64,000 nt of DNA from Bradyrhizobium sp. LTSP885 (GTDB taxonomy: Bacteria > Pseudomonadota > Alphaproteobacteria > Rhizobiales > Xanthobacteraceae). Positions 49,234 through 57,490 of this stretch are shown piece by piece. Position 1 is the first letter of the stretch; each line of letters begins with the position of its first letter. Under the pieces are notes generated by a model. It saw nothing but the letters and a program-made list of their open reading frames with translations. It was not told the DNA's origin and ran no database searches. A program made the position numbers and the translations under genes. The DNA lies in the NCBI RefSeq assembly GCF_000938305.1, contig NZ_JYMT01000004.1, positions 186,001 to 250,000 on the forward strand, written 5' to 3'.

Positions 49234-51042
49234 ATGGCGCCACCGCTGATCCAGTTGAAAGATATCGCGCTGACCTTTGGCGGCACGCCATTGCTGGCCG
49301 GTGTCGAGCTGTCCGTCTCCACCGGCGAACGGGTCTGCCTGATCGGCCGCAACGGCTCCGGCAAATCAACCCTGCTCAAGATCGCAGCCGGCCTGGTCGA
49401 GCCCGATCGCGGCAGCCGCTTTGTGCAGCCGGGAGCCACCATCCGCTATCTGCCGCAGGAGCCGGACTTTTCGGGCTTTGCGACCACGCTGGCCTATGTC
49501 GAGGCCGGGCTCAATCCGGGCGACGACCATTATCAGGCGCGCTATCTGGTGGAGCAGCTCGGCCTCAGCGGCGATGAAGATCCCGCCCACATCTCCGGCG
49601 GCGAGGCCCGCCGCACCGCGCTGGCGCGGGTGCTGGCGCCCTCGCCCGATATTCTGCTGCTGGATGAGCCGACCAACCATCTCGATCTCACCACCATCGA
49701 ATGGCTGGAAGGCGAACTGGCCAGCCGCCGCTGCGCGCTTGTTATCATCAGCCATGACCGTCGCTTCCTCTCCAATCTGTCGCGCGCGACTGCGTGGCTC
49801 GACCGCGGCCAGATCAAGCAGATCGACCGCGGTTTTTCCGCCTTCGAGGCCTGGCGCGACGAAGTGCTGGCCGAGGAAGAGCGCGACCAGCACAAGCTCG
49901 ACCGCAAGATCGTCAACGAGGAGCACTGGCTGCGCTACGGCGTCTCCGGCCGACGCAAGCGGAACGTCAAGCGGCTCGGCAATCTGCACGCGCTGCGCGA
50001 CCAGCGCCGGACCTATCGTGGTGCAACCGGCAACGCCAACCTCGCCGCCGCCGAGGCCGACAAATCCGGCAAGCTGGTGATCGAGGCGAAGACCATCAGC
50101 AAATCCTTCGGCGATCGCAAGATCGTCGACGGATTTTCGATCCGGGTCCAGCGCGGCGATCGTATCGGCATCGTCGGTCCCAACGGCGCCGGCAAGACCA
50201 CACTGATCGACATGCTGACCGGCGGCAGCCCGCCCGACAGCGGCAGCATCCGGTTAGGGGCCAATATCGAGATGGCGACGCTGGACCAGCACCGCGAAAG
50301 CCTCGATCCCAAATCGACGCTGGCCGATGCCCTCACCGGCGGCGGCAGCGACCATGTCATGATCGGCGGCCAGCCGAAGCATGTGGTCAGCTACATGAAG
50401 GACTTTCTGTTCGCGCAGGAGCAGATGCGCACGCCGCTCGAGGTGCTGTCCGGCGGCGAGCGCGGCCGGCTGATGCTGGCGCGATCGCTCGCCAAGGCGT
50501 CCAATCTGCTGGTGCTGGACGAACCGACCAATGACCTGGATCTCGAAACCCTCGACGTGCTCGAAGAAATGCTCGGCGATTACGAGGGCACCGTGATCCT
50601 GATCAGCCACGATCGCGACTTTCTGGACCGCGTCGTGACCTCGGTGATCGCCCCGGAGGGCGATGGCCGCTGGATCGAATATGCCGGCGGCTACACCGAC
50701 ATGCTGGCGCAGCGCGGCGCCGACCTGAAGCGCGAGGCGGTGAAGGTGGCCGAGGAGAAGCGGGAATCGTCAAAAACTGCGAGACCTTCAGGTGCATCGA
50801 AGCGCCGGCTGAACTTCAACGAAAAACATGCGCTGGACACGCTGCCGAAGACGATTGCGAAACTGCAGGCTGACATCGCCAAGCATCAGCGCTTTCTGGA
50901 CGATCCCGATCTGTACAGGAAGGATCGCAAGAAATTCGACTCCGCATCGGACGCGCTGACCAAGGCGCAGAAGGAATTGGCCGAGGCGGAAGACAAGTGG
51001 CTGGAGCTCGAAGTGCTGCGCGAAGAGATCGAACAGGCCTGA
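49234..51042 (+). CDS. ABC-F family ATPase (Uup-type)
   Basis: A 602-aa soluble ATPase with two nucleotide-binding domains and no membrane helices. Walker A motifs are GRNGSGKST near residue 38 and GPNGAGKTT near 314; signatures SGGEARRTALARV and SGGERGRLMLARS; Walker B segments ILLLDEPTNHLD and LVLDEPTNDLDLE. The C-terminal coiled coil (after about 530, LPKTIAKLQADIAKHQ) is typical of Uup, which binds ribosomes and affects transposon excision. It acts on stalled or translating ribosomes. Clear family member. Confidence 0.95.
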   Translation: MAPPLIQLKDIALTFGGTPLLAGVELSVSTGERVCLIGRNGSGKSTLLKIAAGLVEPDRGSRFVQPGATIRYLPQEPDFSGFATTLAYVEAGLNPGDDHYQARYLVEQLGLSGDEDPAHISGGEARRTALARVLAPSPDILLLDEPTNHLDLTTIEWLEGELASRRCALVIISHDRRFLSNLSRATAWLDRGQIKQIDRGFSAFEAWRDEVLAEEERDQHKLDRKIVNEEHWLRYGVSGRRKRNVKRLGNLHALRDQRRTYRGATGNANLAAAEADKSGKLVIEAKTISKSFGDRKIVDGFSIRVQRGDRIGIVGPNGAGKTTLIDMLTGGSPPDSGSIRLGANIEMATLDQHRESLDPKSTLADALTGGGSDHVMIGGQPKHVVSYMKDFLFAQEQMRTPLEVLSGGERGRLMLARSLAKASNLLVLDEPTNDLDLETLDVLEEMLGDYEGTVILISHDRDFLDRVVTSVIAPEGDGRWIEYAGGYTDMLAQRGADLKREAVKVAEEKRESSKTARPSGASKRRLNFNEKHALDTLPKTIAKLQADIAKHQRFLDDPDLYRKDRKKFDSASDALTKAQKELAEAEDKWLELEVLREEIEQA

Positions 51043-51052
51043 CTATTTCCAC

Positions 51053-51137
51053 CGTCATTGCGAGGAGCGAAGCGACGAAGCAATCCATCCATCCGTTATG
51101 CCGAACCATGGATTGCTTCGCTTCGCTCGCAATGACG
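51053..51137. repeat. Extragenic palindrome, CGTCATTGCGAG family
   Basis: An 85-base inverted repeat: CGTCATTGCGAGGAGCGAAG at the left, and CTTCGCTCGCAATGACG at the right, with GAAGCAATCCAT/ATGGATTGCTTC inside. It lies after the ABC-F gene and may form its terminator hairpin. A second copy lies at 62,518-62,601. Confidence 0.85.
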
Positions 51138-51156
51138 AAAAACTGGAGTCGACAAC

Positions 51157-52236
51157 ATGACCACACCCCTCGCCGCCAAAATCGCCCGGGACTACGGCAC
51201 GCCCTGCGCTGTGATCGACATGGACCGGGTCGAGCGCAACATCGCGCGCATCCAGGCGGCCTGTGACGCCGCCGGCGTCGCCAACCGGCCCCATATCAAG
51301 ACCCACAAGAATCCCACCCTGGCGCAGCTGCAGGTCAAGGCCGGCGCCAAGGGCATCACCTGCCAGAAGCTCGGCGAGGCCGAAATCATGGCGGATGCCG
51401 GGATCGACGACATCCTGATCAGCTACAATCTGCTTGGCGACGAGAAGATGGCGCGGCTCGGCGCGTTGCAGGGGAAAACCAACGTCACCGTCGCGGCCGA
51501 CAATTCCGTCGTGGTCGGCGATCTGCCGAAGGCCGCCGCTGCCTCCGGCCGCCCGCTCTCGGTCGTGGTCGAATGCGATACGGGCCGCAAGCGCGCCGGC
51601 GTCGAGACTCCTGCCGAGGCGATCGCGCTGGCGCGGGAGATCGCCGGCTCGAAGGGACTGACCTTCGCGGGCTTCATGCTCTACCCAACCGAAACCGGCT
51701 GGGGCGACGCGCAGAAATTCTACGACGAGGCCCTCGCCGGCGTGCGTGCGCACGGCCTGGACGCTGCGATCGTCTCGACCGGCGGCACGCCGAACCTTGT
51801 CAACATCGGCAAGCTGAAGGGTGGCACCGAGCATCGCTTCGGCACCTACATCTACAATGACCGCATGCAGGTCGCGGCTGGCGTTGCCACCTGGGACGAC
51901 TGCGCGCTTCATATCTACTCCACCGTCGTCAGCCGCGCGGGTCCCGAGCGCGGCATCCTCGATGCCGGCTCGAAAACGCTGACGTCGGATACCGGCGGCC
52001 TCGAAGGCCACGGCCTGATCCTCGAACATCCCGAAGCGAAGATCGCACGTTTCGCCGAGGAGCACGGCTTCCTCGACCTCGCCCGCAGCAACACGCGGCC
52101 CGGCGTCGGCGACGTCGTGCGGATCGTGCCCAATCACGTCTGCGTCGTCGTCAACATGATGGACGAGGTGGTGATGGTGCGCGGCGACGAGATCATCGGC
52201 ACGCTGCCGGTCGCGGCGCGGGGGAAGCTGCGGTAG
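51157..52236 (+). CDS. D-threonine aldolase-like PLP enzyme (DSD1/alanine racemase N-terminal fold)
   Basis: A 359-aa fold-type III PLP enzyme. PHIKTHKNPTLAQLQVKAGA carries the PLP Lys, and STGGTPNLVNI and the C-terminal metal-binding region VRIVPNHVCVVVNMMDEV (with His and Cys ligands) match metal-dependent D-threonine aldolases and D-serine dehydratases. It cleaves D-beta-hydroxy amino acids to glycine and aldehyde or deaminates D-serine. It is transcribed convergently with the LysR gene. Confidence 0.9.
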   Translation: MTTPLAAKIARDYGTPCAVIDMDRVERNIARIQAACDAAGVANRPHIKTHKNPTLAQLQVKAGAKGITCQKLGEAEIMADAGIDDILISYNLLGDEKMARLGALQGKTNVTVAADNSVVVGDLPKAAAASGRPLSVVVECDTGRKRAGVETPAEAIALAREIAGSKGLTFAGFMLYPTETGWGDAQKFYDEALAGVRAHGLDAAIVSTGGTPNLVNIGKLKGGTEHRFGTYIYNDRMQVAAGVATWDDCALHIYSTVVSRAGPERGILDAGSKTLTSDTGGLEGHGLILEHPEAKIARFAEEHGFLDLARSNTRPGVGDVVRIVPNHVCVVVNMMDEVVMVRGDEIIGTLPVAARGKLR

Positions 52237-52245
52237 GACGCACCA

Positions 52246-53148
52246 CTACCCGTGGATCAGCGCTTGCAGCTCCCGATCCAACGCGTCGCGAAACACCTCG
52301 ATCGGCCGCGTCAGCCGGCCCGCCGGCGGGCGGTGCACGATCCAGGCGCGCACCGCGGGATTGAAATCCGGCGTCTTGACCTGCTTGAGCTTGTCGCGGA
52401 ACGCGCTGCGCTTCAGCGCGAGCGGGGTCACGAGGCCGACGCCGAGCCCGCGCGCCACCAGCGACAGCCGCAGCTCGCTGTCGAGCGCCTCGACCGCGAC
52501 ATTGAACGGCAGATGCGCCGCATCGAAGCGGCGCTTCAGCACCTGACGAAAGCCGCAACCATCCTGGTTGATCACCCAGCCCATCTGCGAGAGACATTCC
52601 AGATCGACCGACCGCGGCATCTTCATGCCGCGCGCGACGACGAAGATCACCGGCTGCGCGCCGAGATCATCGGCAACAAGATCGGCCGGCGGCACCACGC
52701 CATCCGGCAGGCAGATCGCGGCCGCGTCGAGCTCATTGCGGGACACACACTCGATCGCGTGCGGTGACCAGCCAGACACGACGCGCACGCCGAGCGCCGG
52801 AAACTGCGCGCGCACCGCATCGAGCGGCCCTGATAGCCCGGCTTCCGACAGGAACGGCGTCAGCCCGAGCCTGAACTCGCCGCGCACCACGCCGTCATTG
52901 GCAACGCCCGACTTGAGATCGTCGAGCATGCGCAGCACGCGGCGGCCCTGCTCATACGCCTCATGTCCGGCCGCCGTCGGCTTCAGCGGCTTGGAGAGCC
53001 GATCCAGCAACTGCGCGCCCAGCATCTCCTCGAGATTCTGTATCCGCCGCGTCACGCCAGGCTGCGTCAGATTGAGCCGTGCCGAGGCCGCAACGATCGA
53101 TCCGGTCTCCACCACGGCGACGAAGGCAACAAGGTCGTGCGTGTTCAT
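52246..53148 (-). CDS. LysR-type transcriptional regulator
   Basis: A 300-aa LTTR. The N-terminal winged helix reads LVAFVAVVETGSIVAASARL, then LTQPGVTRRIQNLEEMLGAQ, the family hallmark. The effector-binding domain follows from about residue 90 (GEFRLGLTPFLSEAGLSGPL). It is divergent from the MFS transporter gene across a 92-base gap, so it probably controls that exporter, in the usual LysR manner, in response to an unknown ligand. Confidence 0.93.
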   Translation of the reverse strand: MNTHDLVAFVAVVETGSIVAASARLNLTQPGVTRRIQNLEEMLGAQLLDRLSKPLKPTAAGHEAYEQGRRVLRMLDDLKSGVANDGVVRGEFRLGLTPFLSEAGLSGPLDAVRAQFPALGVRVVSGWSPHAIECVSRNELDAAAICLPDGVVPPADLVADDLGAQPVIFVVARGMKMPRSVDLECLSQMGWVINQDGCGFRQVLKRRFDAAHLPFNVAVEALDSELRLSLVARGLGVGLVTPLALKRSAFRDKLKQVKTPDFNPAVRAWIVHRPPAGRLTRPIEVFRDALDRELQALIHG

Positions 53149-53240
53149 GACTATCCCGCATATTCTTTATCGGCTTAATTGAATTGTAGCATATTAGGCT
53201 GAGCGCATAAAGGGACTTCGCAACTCACCCGCGAGGTTCC
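53149..53240. promoter_or_regulatory. Divergent promoter region between LysR and MFS genes
   Basis: The AT-richer 92-base gap contains ATATTC...GCATAT, with TTGAATTG and a TTAATTGAA stretch, resembling T-N11-A LysR sites. Divergent promoters and the LysR operator should lie here; no single site can be fixed by eye. Confidence 0.4.
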
Positions 53241-54458
53241 ATGACCATCTCCGAAGCCACAAAACTCTCCCCGGCACGCCCGGTCTCAGTGCGCCCCCTG
53301 ATCTGGATCGGCGCCATCACCGCCGGCACGGTCGTCACCAATCTGTTCGCGCCGCAGATTCTGGTCGGCCTGATCAGCCGGTCGCTCGATATGACGGCGT
53401 TGCAGGCCGGCCTGATCAGCACGCTGACCCTGCTCGGCTACGCGCTCGGGCTCGTGCTGCTGGTGCCGCTGGTCGATCTCGTCGAGAACAAGCGTGTGAT
53501 CCTGTGCACGCTCGGCTGTGCGATTGTGGCAGCTCTAGGCACCGCGCTGGCACCGACAGCGCTGATGCTGCTCGCTGCGACCTTCATCCTCGGCGCATCC
53601 TGCGCCGCGATCCAGATGGTGGTGCCGCTGGTCGCGTCGATGGTCCCACCGGAGCGCCGCGGACAGGCGATCGGCGATGTCATGAGCGGATTGATGATCG
53701 GCATCCTGCTGTCGCGGCCGGCGGCGAGCCTGATCGCGGATGCCTGGAGCTGGCGCGGTTATTACGTCGTCTCTGCCGGTCTGATGACCGCGCTCGCCGG
53801 CGCGCTGGCGCGCCATCTGCCGACGCTGCAGCCGGCGGCAAAAATCAGCTACGGCGCGCTGCTGCGCTCGTTTCCAAGATTGCTGCGGGAGGAACCGGTG
53901 CTGCGCGTTCGCGCCTGGACCGCAGCGCTGATGATGGCGTCATTCACCGCGTTCTGGGCGGCCGTCGCGCTGCGCCTGCCGGACGCGCCGTTCAGGCTCG
54001 ACGCCAGGGGAATCGCGCTGTTCGCGCTGATCGGTGTGGCGGGAGCCGCGGCAACGCCAATCGCCGGCCGTTGGGGCGACCGCGGCTTCGCGCGGCCGTT
54101 GCTGATCGGCTCGCACCTCATGATCATCGCCTCGCTCGCGCTGTGCGCATGGGCCGGCATGATCGAATCCCGGATCGCGGCATTGGCGGTGTTGAGCGCC
54201 GGCACCATCCTGCTCGATTTCGGCATCACCACCGACCAGACGCTCGGCCGTCGCGCCGTCAATCTGCTGCGGCCGGAGGCGCGTGGCCGGACCAACGGCC
54301 TGTTCGTAGCGCTGTTCTTCGTCGGCGGCACCGTCGGCGCGGCCGCCGCGTCAGCCGCATGGAATTTCGGCGGCTGGCCAATGGTCTGCGCGGTGGCTGC
54401 GGTGTTCGGCGTGCTCGCCGTTATCACGGATATCGCGACGAAGATCGGCTCGTCGTGA
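53241..54458 (+). CDS. MFS transporter (12-TM)
   Basis: A 405-aa membrane transporter with about 12 helices. TNLFAPQILVGLISRSLDMT opens the protein, LVPLVDLVENKRVI is the motif A region, and SMVPPERRGQAIGDVMSGLM follows helix 4. The C-half opens with AVALRLPDAPFRLDARGIAL. The pattern suits small-molecule exporters of the arabinose-efflux-permease type. Regulated most likely by the divergent LysR gene. The substrate is unknown. Confidence 0.9.
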   Translation: MTISEATKLSPARPVSVRPLIWIGAITAGTVVTNLFAPQILVGLISRSLDMTALQAGLISTLTLLGYALGLVLLVPLVDLVENKRVILCTLGCAIVAALGTALAPTALMLLAATFILGASCAAIQMVVPLVASMVPPERRGQAIGDVMSGLMIGILLSRPAASLIADAWSWRGYYVVSAGLMTALAGALARHLPTLQPAAKISYGALLRSFPRLLREEPVLRVRAWTAALMMASFTAFWAAVALRLPDAPFRLDARGIALFALIGVAGAAATPIAGRWGDRGFARPLLIGSHLMIIASLALCAWAGMIESRIAALAVLSAGTILLDFGITTDQTLGRRAVNLLRPEARGRTNGLFVALFFVGGTVGAAAASAAWNFGGWPMVCAVAAVFGVLAVITDIATKIGSS

Positions 54459-54469
54459 GCTTCCCCAAA

Positions 54470-55711
54470 TCAGGATGCGGCGCGTTGCGACAGCCATCGC
54501 AATGCGCCCTTCCCTGCGGCAACGCCCGTCGCGAACGACGCCTGCAGAAGATAGCCGCCGGTCGGCGCTTCCCAATCAAGCATCTCGCCGGCGGCAAAGA
54601 CGCCGGGCACACGGCGCAGCATGTAATTGCCGTCGAGCTCATCGAAAGCTATGCCGCCGGCGGTCGAGATCGCGCGCGCGATTGGCGCCACGCCGGTGAT
54701 CCGGATCGGCACCGCATTGATCAGCTCAGCGAGATCGGCCGCCGGCAGTGACGCAAGCGAGCGGCCGGAGATCACAGCCGCCTCCTGCAGCAGCCCGATG
54801 CCGACGGGGGAGAGCTGCGCGGCCTTGCGCAGGAAATTGGAGAAGGATTGCTTGCCTCGCGATGCCGACAAACGAGCCGTCAGGTCTGCAACCGCAAAGT
54901 CCGGTCGTAACGCCACGGAGAGCGTCGCCATTCCCTTCGCGAGTACAGCGTCGCGCAACTCCGCCGACAGCGCGTAGATCAGGCCACCTTCGATGCCAGT
55001 GCGGGTGACGATCGCCTCGCCACGTTCAGTATGCGTGCCAATCGTCAAAGCAATGCCCTTGAGCGGTTGGCCTTCAAACCGATCACGGAAAATATCGGAC
55101 CAGTCGACGGTGAAACCGGAATTGGATGGCCGCATCGGTGCAATGGCGATGCCCTTCGCGGCGAGGGGTGCCGTCCATACGCCATCCGAGCCAAGCCGCG
55201 GCCAGCTTGCACCGCCAAGCGCCAGCACGGTTGCGTCTGCGTTGATCACGCGCGGACCATCCGGCGTTGCAAACAACAGTCCTCCACCCTCGTCCCATCC
55301 AAGCCAGCGATGCCGGAACGCGAACTTTACACCCGCGGCATCGAGCCGCCGCAACCAGGCGCGCAGCAGCGGCGAGGCCTTGAAGGCCTTTGGAAACACC
55401 CGGCCACTACTACCGACGAAGGTCGGTTGCCCCAACGCCTCGCTCCAGTCACGCAAGGTATCAGGTGGAAACGCCTCGATCGCCGCTTTCAGATGCGGCA
55501 TCGCCTCGCGGTAGCGCGCGAGGAAATCCGGCAACGGTTCGCTATGGGTGAGATTGAGGCCGCCGCGCCCGGCCATCAGGAACTTGCGGCCAGCCGACGG
55601 CATCGCGTCGTAGACGGTGACGCTTGCGCCACCCTGTGCGAGCACTTCCGCCGCCATCAGGCCGGCAGGTCCGGCTCCGATGATGGCGGCGTGCTTCGCG
55701 GTTGATGACAT
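54470..55711 (-). CDS. HI0933/TIGR03862-type flavoprotein (NAD(P)/FAD-dependent oxidoreductase)
   Basis: A 413-aa flavoprotein starting ATG 55711. The dinucleotide-binding motif AAIIGAGPAGLMAAEVLAQG is at the N-terminus, followed by KFLMAGRGGLNLTHSE, typical of the HI0933/BaiN family. The C-terminus (GVFAAGEMLDWEAPTGGYLL) gives the closing FAD motif. It catalyses an unknown redox reaction. Convergent with the MFS gene, 12 bases apart. The TIGR03862 member name is from memory of the pattern. Confidence 0.88.
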   Translation of the reverse strand: MSSTAKHAAIIGAGPAGLMAAEVLAQGGASVTVYDAMPSAGRKFLMAGRGGLNLTHSEPLPDFLARYREAMPHLKAAIEAFPPDTLRDWSEALGQPTFVGSSGRVFPKAFKASPLLRAWLRRLDAAGVKFAFRHRWLGWDEGGGLLFATPDGPRVINADATVLALGGASWPRLGSDGVWTAPLAAKGIAIAPMRPSNSGFTVDWSDIFRDRFEGQPLKGIALTIGTHTERGEAIVTRTGIEGGLIYALSAELRDAVLAKGMATLSVALRPDFAVADLTARLSASRGKQSFSNFLRKAAQLSPVGIGLLQEAAVISGRSLASLPAADLAELINAVPIRITGVAPIARAISTAGGIAFDELDGNYMLRRVPGVFAAGEMLDWEAPTGGYLLQASFATGVAAGKGALRWLSQRAAS

Positions 55712-55735
55712 GAGAGCGGCGTCCAATTAGATGAA

Positions 55736-55838
55736 CGTCATTCCGGGATGGTGCGAAGCACCAGACCCGGAATCTCGAGGTTCTCGGTGCGCAATTGCGC
55801 ACCTGAGGGTTCGACGCTTCGCATCGCCCCGGAACGAC
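55736..55838. repeat. Extragenic palindrome, CGTCATTCCGGG family
   Basis: An imperfect inverted repeat: CGTCATTCCGGGATGGTGCG at the left, CGCATCGCCCCGGAACGAC at the right, with an inner GGTGCGCAATTGCGCACC palindrome. It lies between the flavoprotein and SDR genes. Same style as the other chromosomal palindromes here but a different family. Confidence 0.75.
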
Positions 55839-55842
55839 AATC

Positions 55843-56760
55843 TCACAACTTCACGCCCGCCCGCGACGCGGCCTGCGCGACGTATTTCTGCGTCTGCTCG
55901 AATGCGCCTTGCAGCGCCTTGGCGGTCGACATGTCGCCGATCTCGGCAAAATGCGCAGCTACCGCATCAGGCGTCCAGTCGGACTGCGGCAGGTTGACGC
56001 CTTCTGTCTCCAGCACCTTGATGACCGCGAACGAGCCGGCGCCGGCGCCCATGATGGTGCGGGTCGGCGCGTCCTCGCTGAGCAGGAATTCCACCGCTGG
56101 CGTGATCGCTTCCGGCTTCATCAGTTGCAGCGCCTGCGGCGGCAGCAATTCCTCGGTCATGCGGGTCGCCGCCGTCGGCGAGACCGTGTTGACCTTGATG
56201 TTGTTCTTGCGGCCCTCTTCAGCGAGCACGTTCATCAGGCCAACCATGCCGGCCTTCGCCGCGCCGTAATTGGCCTGGCCGAAATTGCCGAACAGGCCCG
56301 ACGACGAGGTCGTCAGCACGATGCGGCCGTAATTGCGCTCGCGCATCCCAGCCCACACCGCCTTGCAGCAGTAGAAGCTGCCGGTGAGATGCACGTCGAG
56401 CACCTTGGCCCAGTCGGCCACTTCCATTTTCGCAAACGACTTGTCACGCAGGATGCCGGCATTGGCGCACAACAAATCGACGCTGCCCCACTCCTTGCTG
56501 GTGCGCTCGACCATCGCGGTGACCTGCTCGAAGTTCGAGACGTCGGCACCATCGGCCATCGCGGTGCCGCCGGCCTTGCGGATCTCCTCGACCACGGTCT
56601 CGGCCGGCGACAACGAGCCGCCGGTGCCGTCGCGCGCGCCGCCGAAATCATTGACGACGACCTTGGCGCCGCGGCTGGCGAGCCCCAGCGCATGCGCCCG
56701 TCCCAGACCATTGCCCGCGCCAGTGACGATAGCGACGCGTCCGTCAAACCTGATTGCCAT
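55843..56760 (-). CDS. Short-chain dehydrogenase/reductase (3-hydroxyacyl-CoA dehydrogenase type)
   Basis: A 305-aa SDR; ATG 56760 gives the usual N-terminus MAIRFDGRVAIVTGAGNGLG with the TGxxxGxG cofactor motif. The catalytic region is TTSSSGLFGNFGQANYGAAKAG (Ser, Tyr-x-x-x-Lys split by motif GQANYGAAK). It resembles the peroxisomal multifunctional-enzyme type 2 dehydrogenase domain and acts on 3-hydroxyacyl-CoA, which fits the MaoC and acyl-CoA synthetase genes just upstream. The longer frame runs through an extragenic palindrome. Confidence 0.88.
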   Translation of the reverse strand: MAIRFDGRVAIVTGAGNGLGRAHALGLASRGAKVVVNDFGGARDGTGGSLSPAETVVEEIRKAGGTAMADGADVSNFEQVTAMVERTSKEWGSVDLLCANAGILRDKSFAKMEVADWAKVLDVHLTGSFYCCKAVWAGMRERNYGRIVLTTSSSGLFGNFGQANYGAAKAGMVGLMNVLAEEGRKNNIKVNTVSPTAATRMTEELLPPQALQLMKPEAITPAVEFLLSEDAPTRTIMGAGAGSFAVIKVLETEGVNLPQSDWTPDAVAAHFAEIGDMSTAKALQGAFEQTQKYVAQAASRAGVKL

Positions 56761-56780
56761 AGTGCACGTCCTGCTTTTCT

Positions 56781-56930
56781 TCCCTTCTCCCCTTGTGGGA
56801 GAAGGTGGCGCGCGCAGCGCGCCGGATGAGGGGTATCTCTCCACGAGATGAGCTCGCGGAGAGAGACCCCTCACCCGGCTACATCTCGCTCCGCTCGATT
56901 TCGCCACCCTCTCCCACAAGGGGAGAGGGT
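56781..56930. repeat. Extragenic palindrome, CTCCCCTTGTGGGAGAAGG family
   Basis: A 150-base inverted repeat: CCCTTCTCCCCTTGTGGGAG at the left, CTCTCCCACAAGGGGAGAGG at the right, with CCTCACCCGGC/GCGCCGGATGAGGGG inside. It lies between the MaoC and SDR genes. Its two halves would form a strong hairpin in the mRNA. Confidence 0.8.
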
Positions 56931-57007
56931 GCACCGAGCGCGTGATTGGCAAGCTTTTGAGCAGCGATGGATGGCTGGGTCAAGCCCGGCAATGACGCGG
57001 GAATCGC

Positions 57008-57487
57008 CTAACTGAAATAGATCAACCCGAGCCAGTCGGCGACCAGCGCGGGCTTCTCTTCACCCTCGATCTCGACTGTGACGCTGGTGCGTGACAACAG
57101 TTCCTTCGGCTTGCGCAGCTTGGCTTCCGCCAGCACGAAACGGCCACGAACGCGTTTTCCCGAGCGCACCGGGGAGATGAAGCGCAACTTGTCGAAGCCG
57201 TAATTGACGCCCATCGCGGTGCCTTCGACGACCGGCATCACCTCGTAGGACATGATCGACATCAGCGACATCGTGAGGAAGCCGTGCGCGATCGTGGTGC
57301 CGAAGGCGGTTTCTTTCTTCGCGCGTTCGGGATCGACATGGATGAACTGATGATCCTCGATCACGTCGGCATAGGTGTCGATGCGGCCCTGATCGACCAG
57401 ATGCCACGAGGACACGCCGATCTCCTTGCCGACCATGCCCTGATAGGTTTCCAGCGACACCGGCGGCTTCTTCCAGACTTCGTTCAT
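57008..57487 (-). CDS. MaoC family (R)-specific enoyl-CoA hydratase-like protein
   Basis: A 159-aa single hot-dog protein. ETYQGMVGKEIGVSSWHLVD opens it; the hydratase motif with catalytic Asp and His is DVIEDHQFIHVDPERAKKE, and TIAHGFLTMSLMSIM the downstream Gly-rich loop. It hydrates trans-2-enoyl-CoA. It lies between the acyl-CoA synthetase and SDR genes on the same strand, which together could complete one beta-oxidation-type turn. Confidence 0.9.
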   Translation of the reverse strand: MNEVWKKPPVSLETYQGMVGKEIGVSSWHLVDQGRIDTYADVIEDHQFIHVDPERAKKETAFGTTIAHGFLTMSLMSIMSYEVMPVVEGTAMGVNYGFDKLRFISPVRSGKRVRGRFVLAEAKLRKPKELLSRTSVTVEIEGEEKPALVADWLGLIYFS

Positions 57488-57490
57488 TGA

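Noticed and set aside
53504..54751. Plus-strand 415-aa frame overlapping the MFS gene in another phase
   Set aside because: The correct phase encodes clear membrane helices. This frame is Arg/Ala-rich and continues into the opposite-strand flavoprotein gene.
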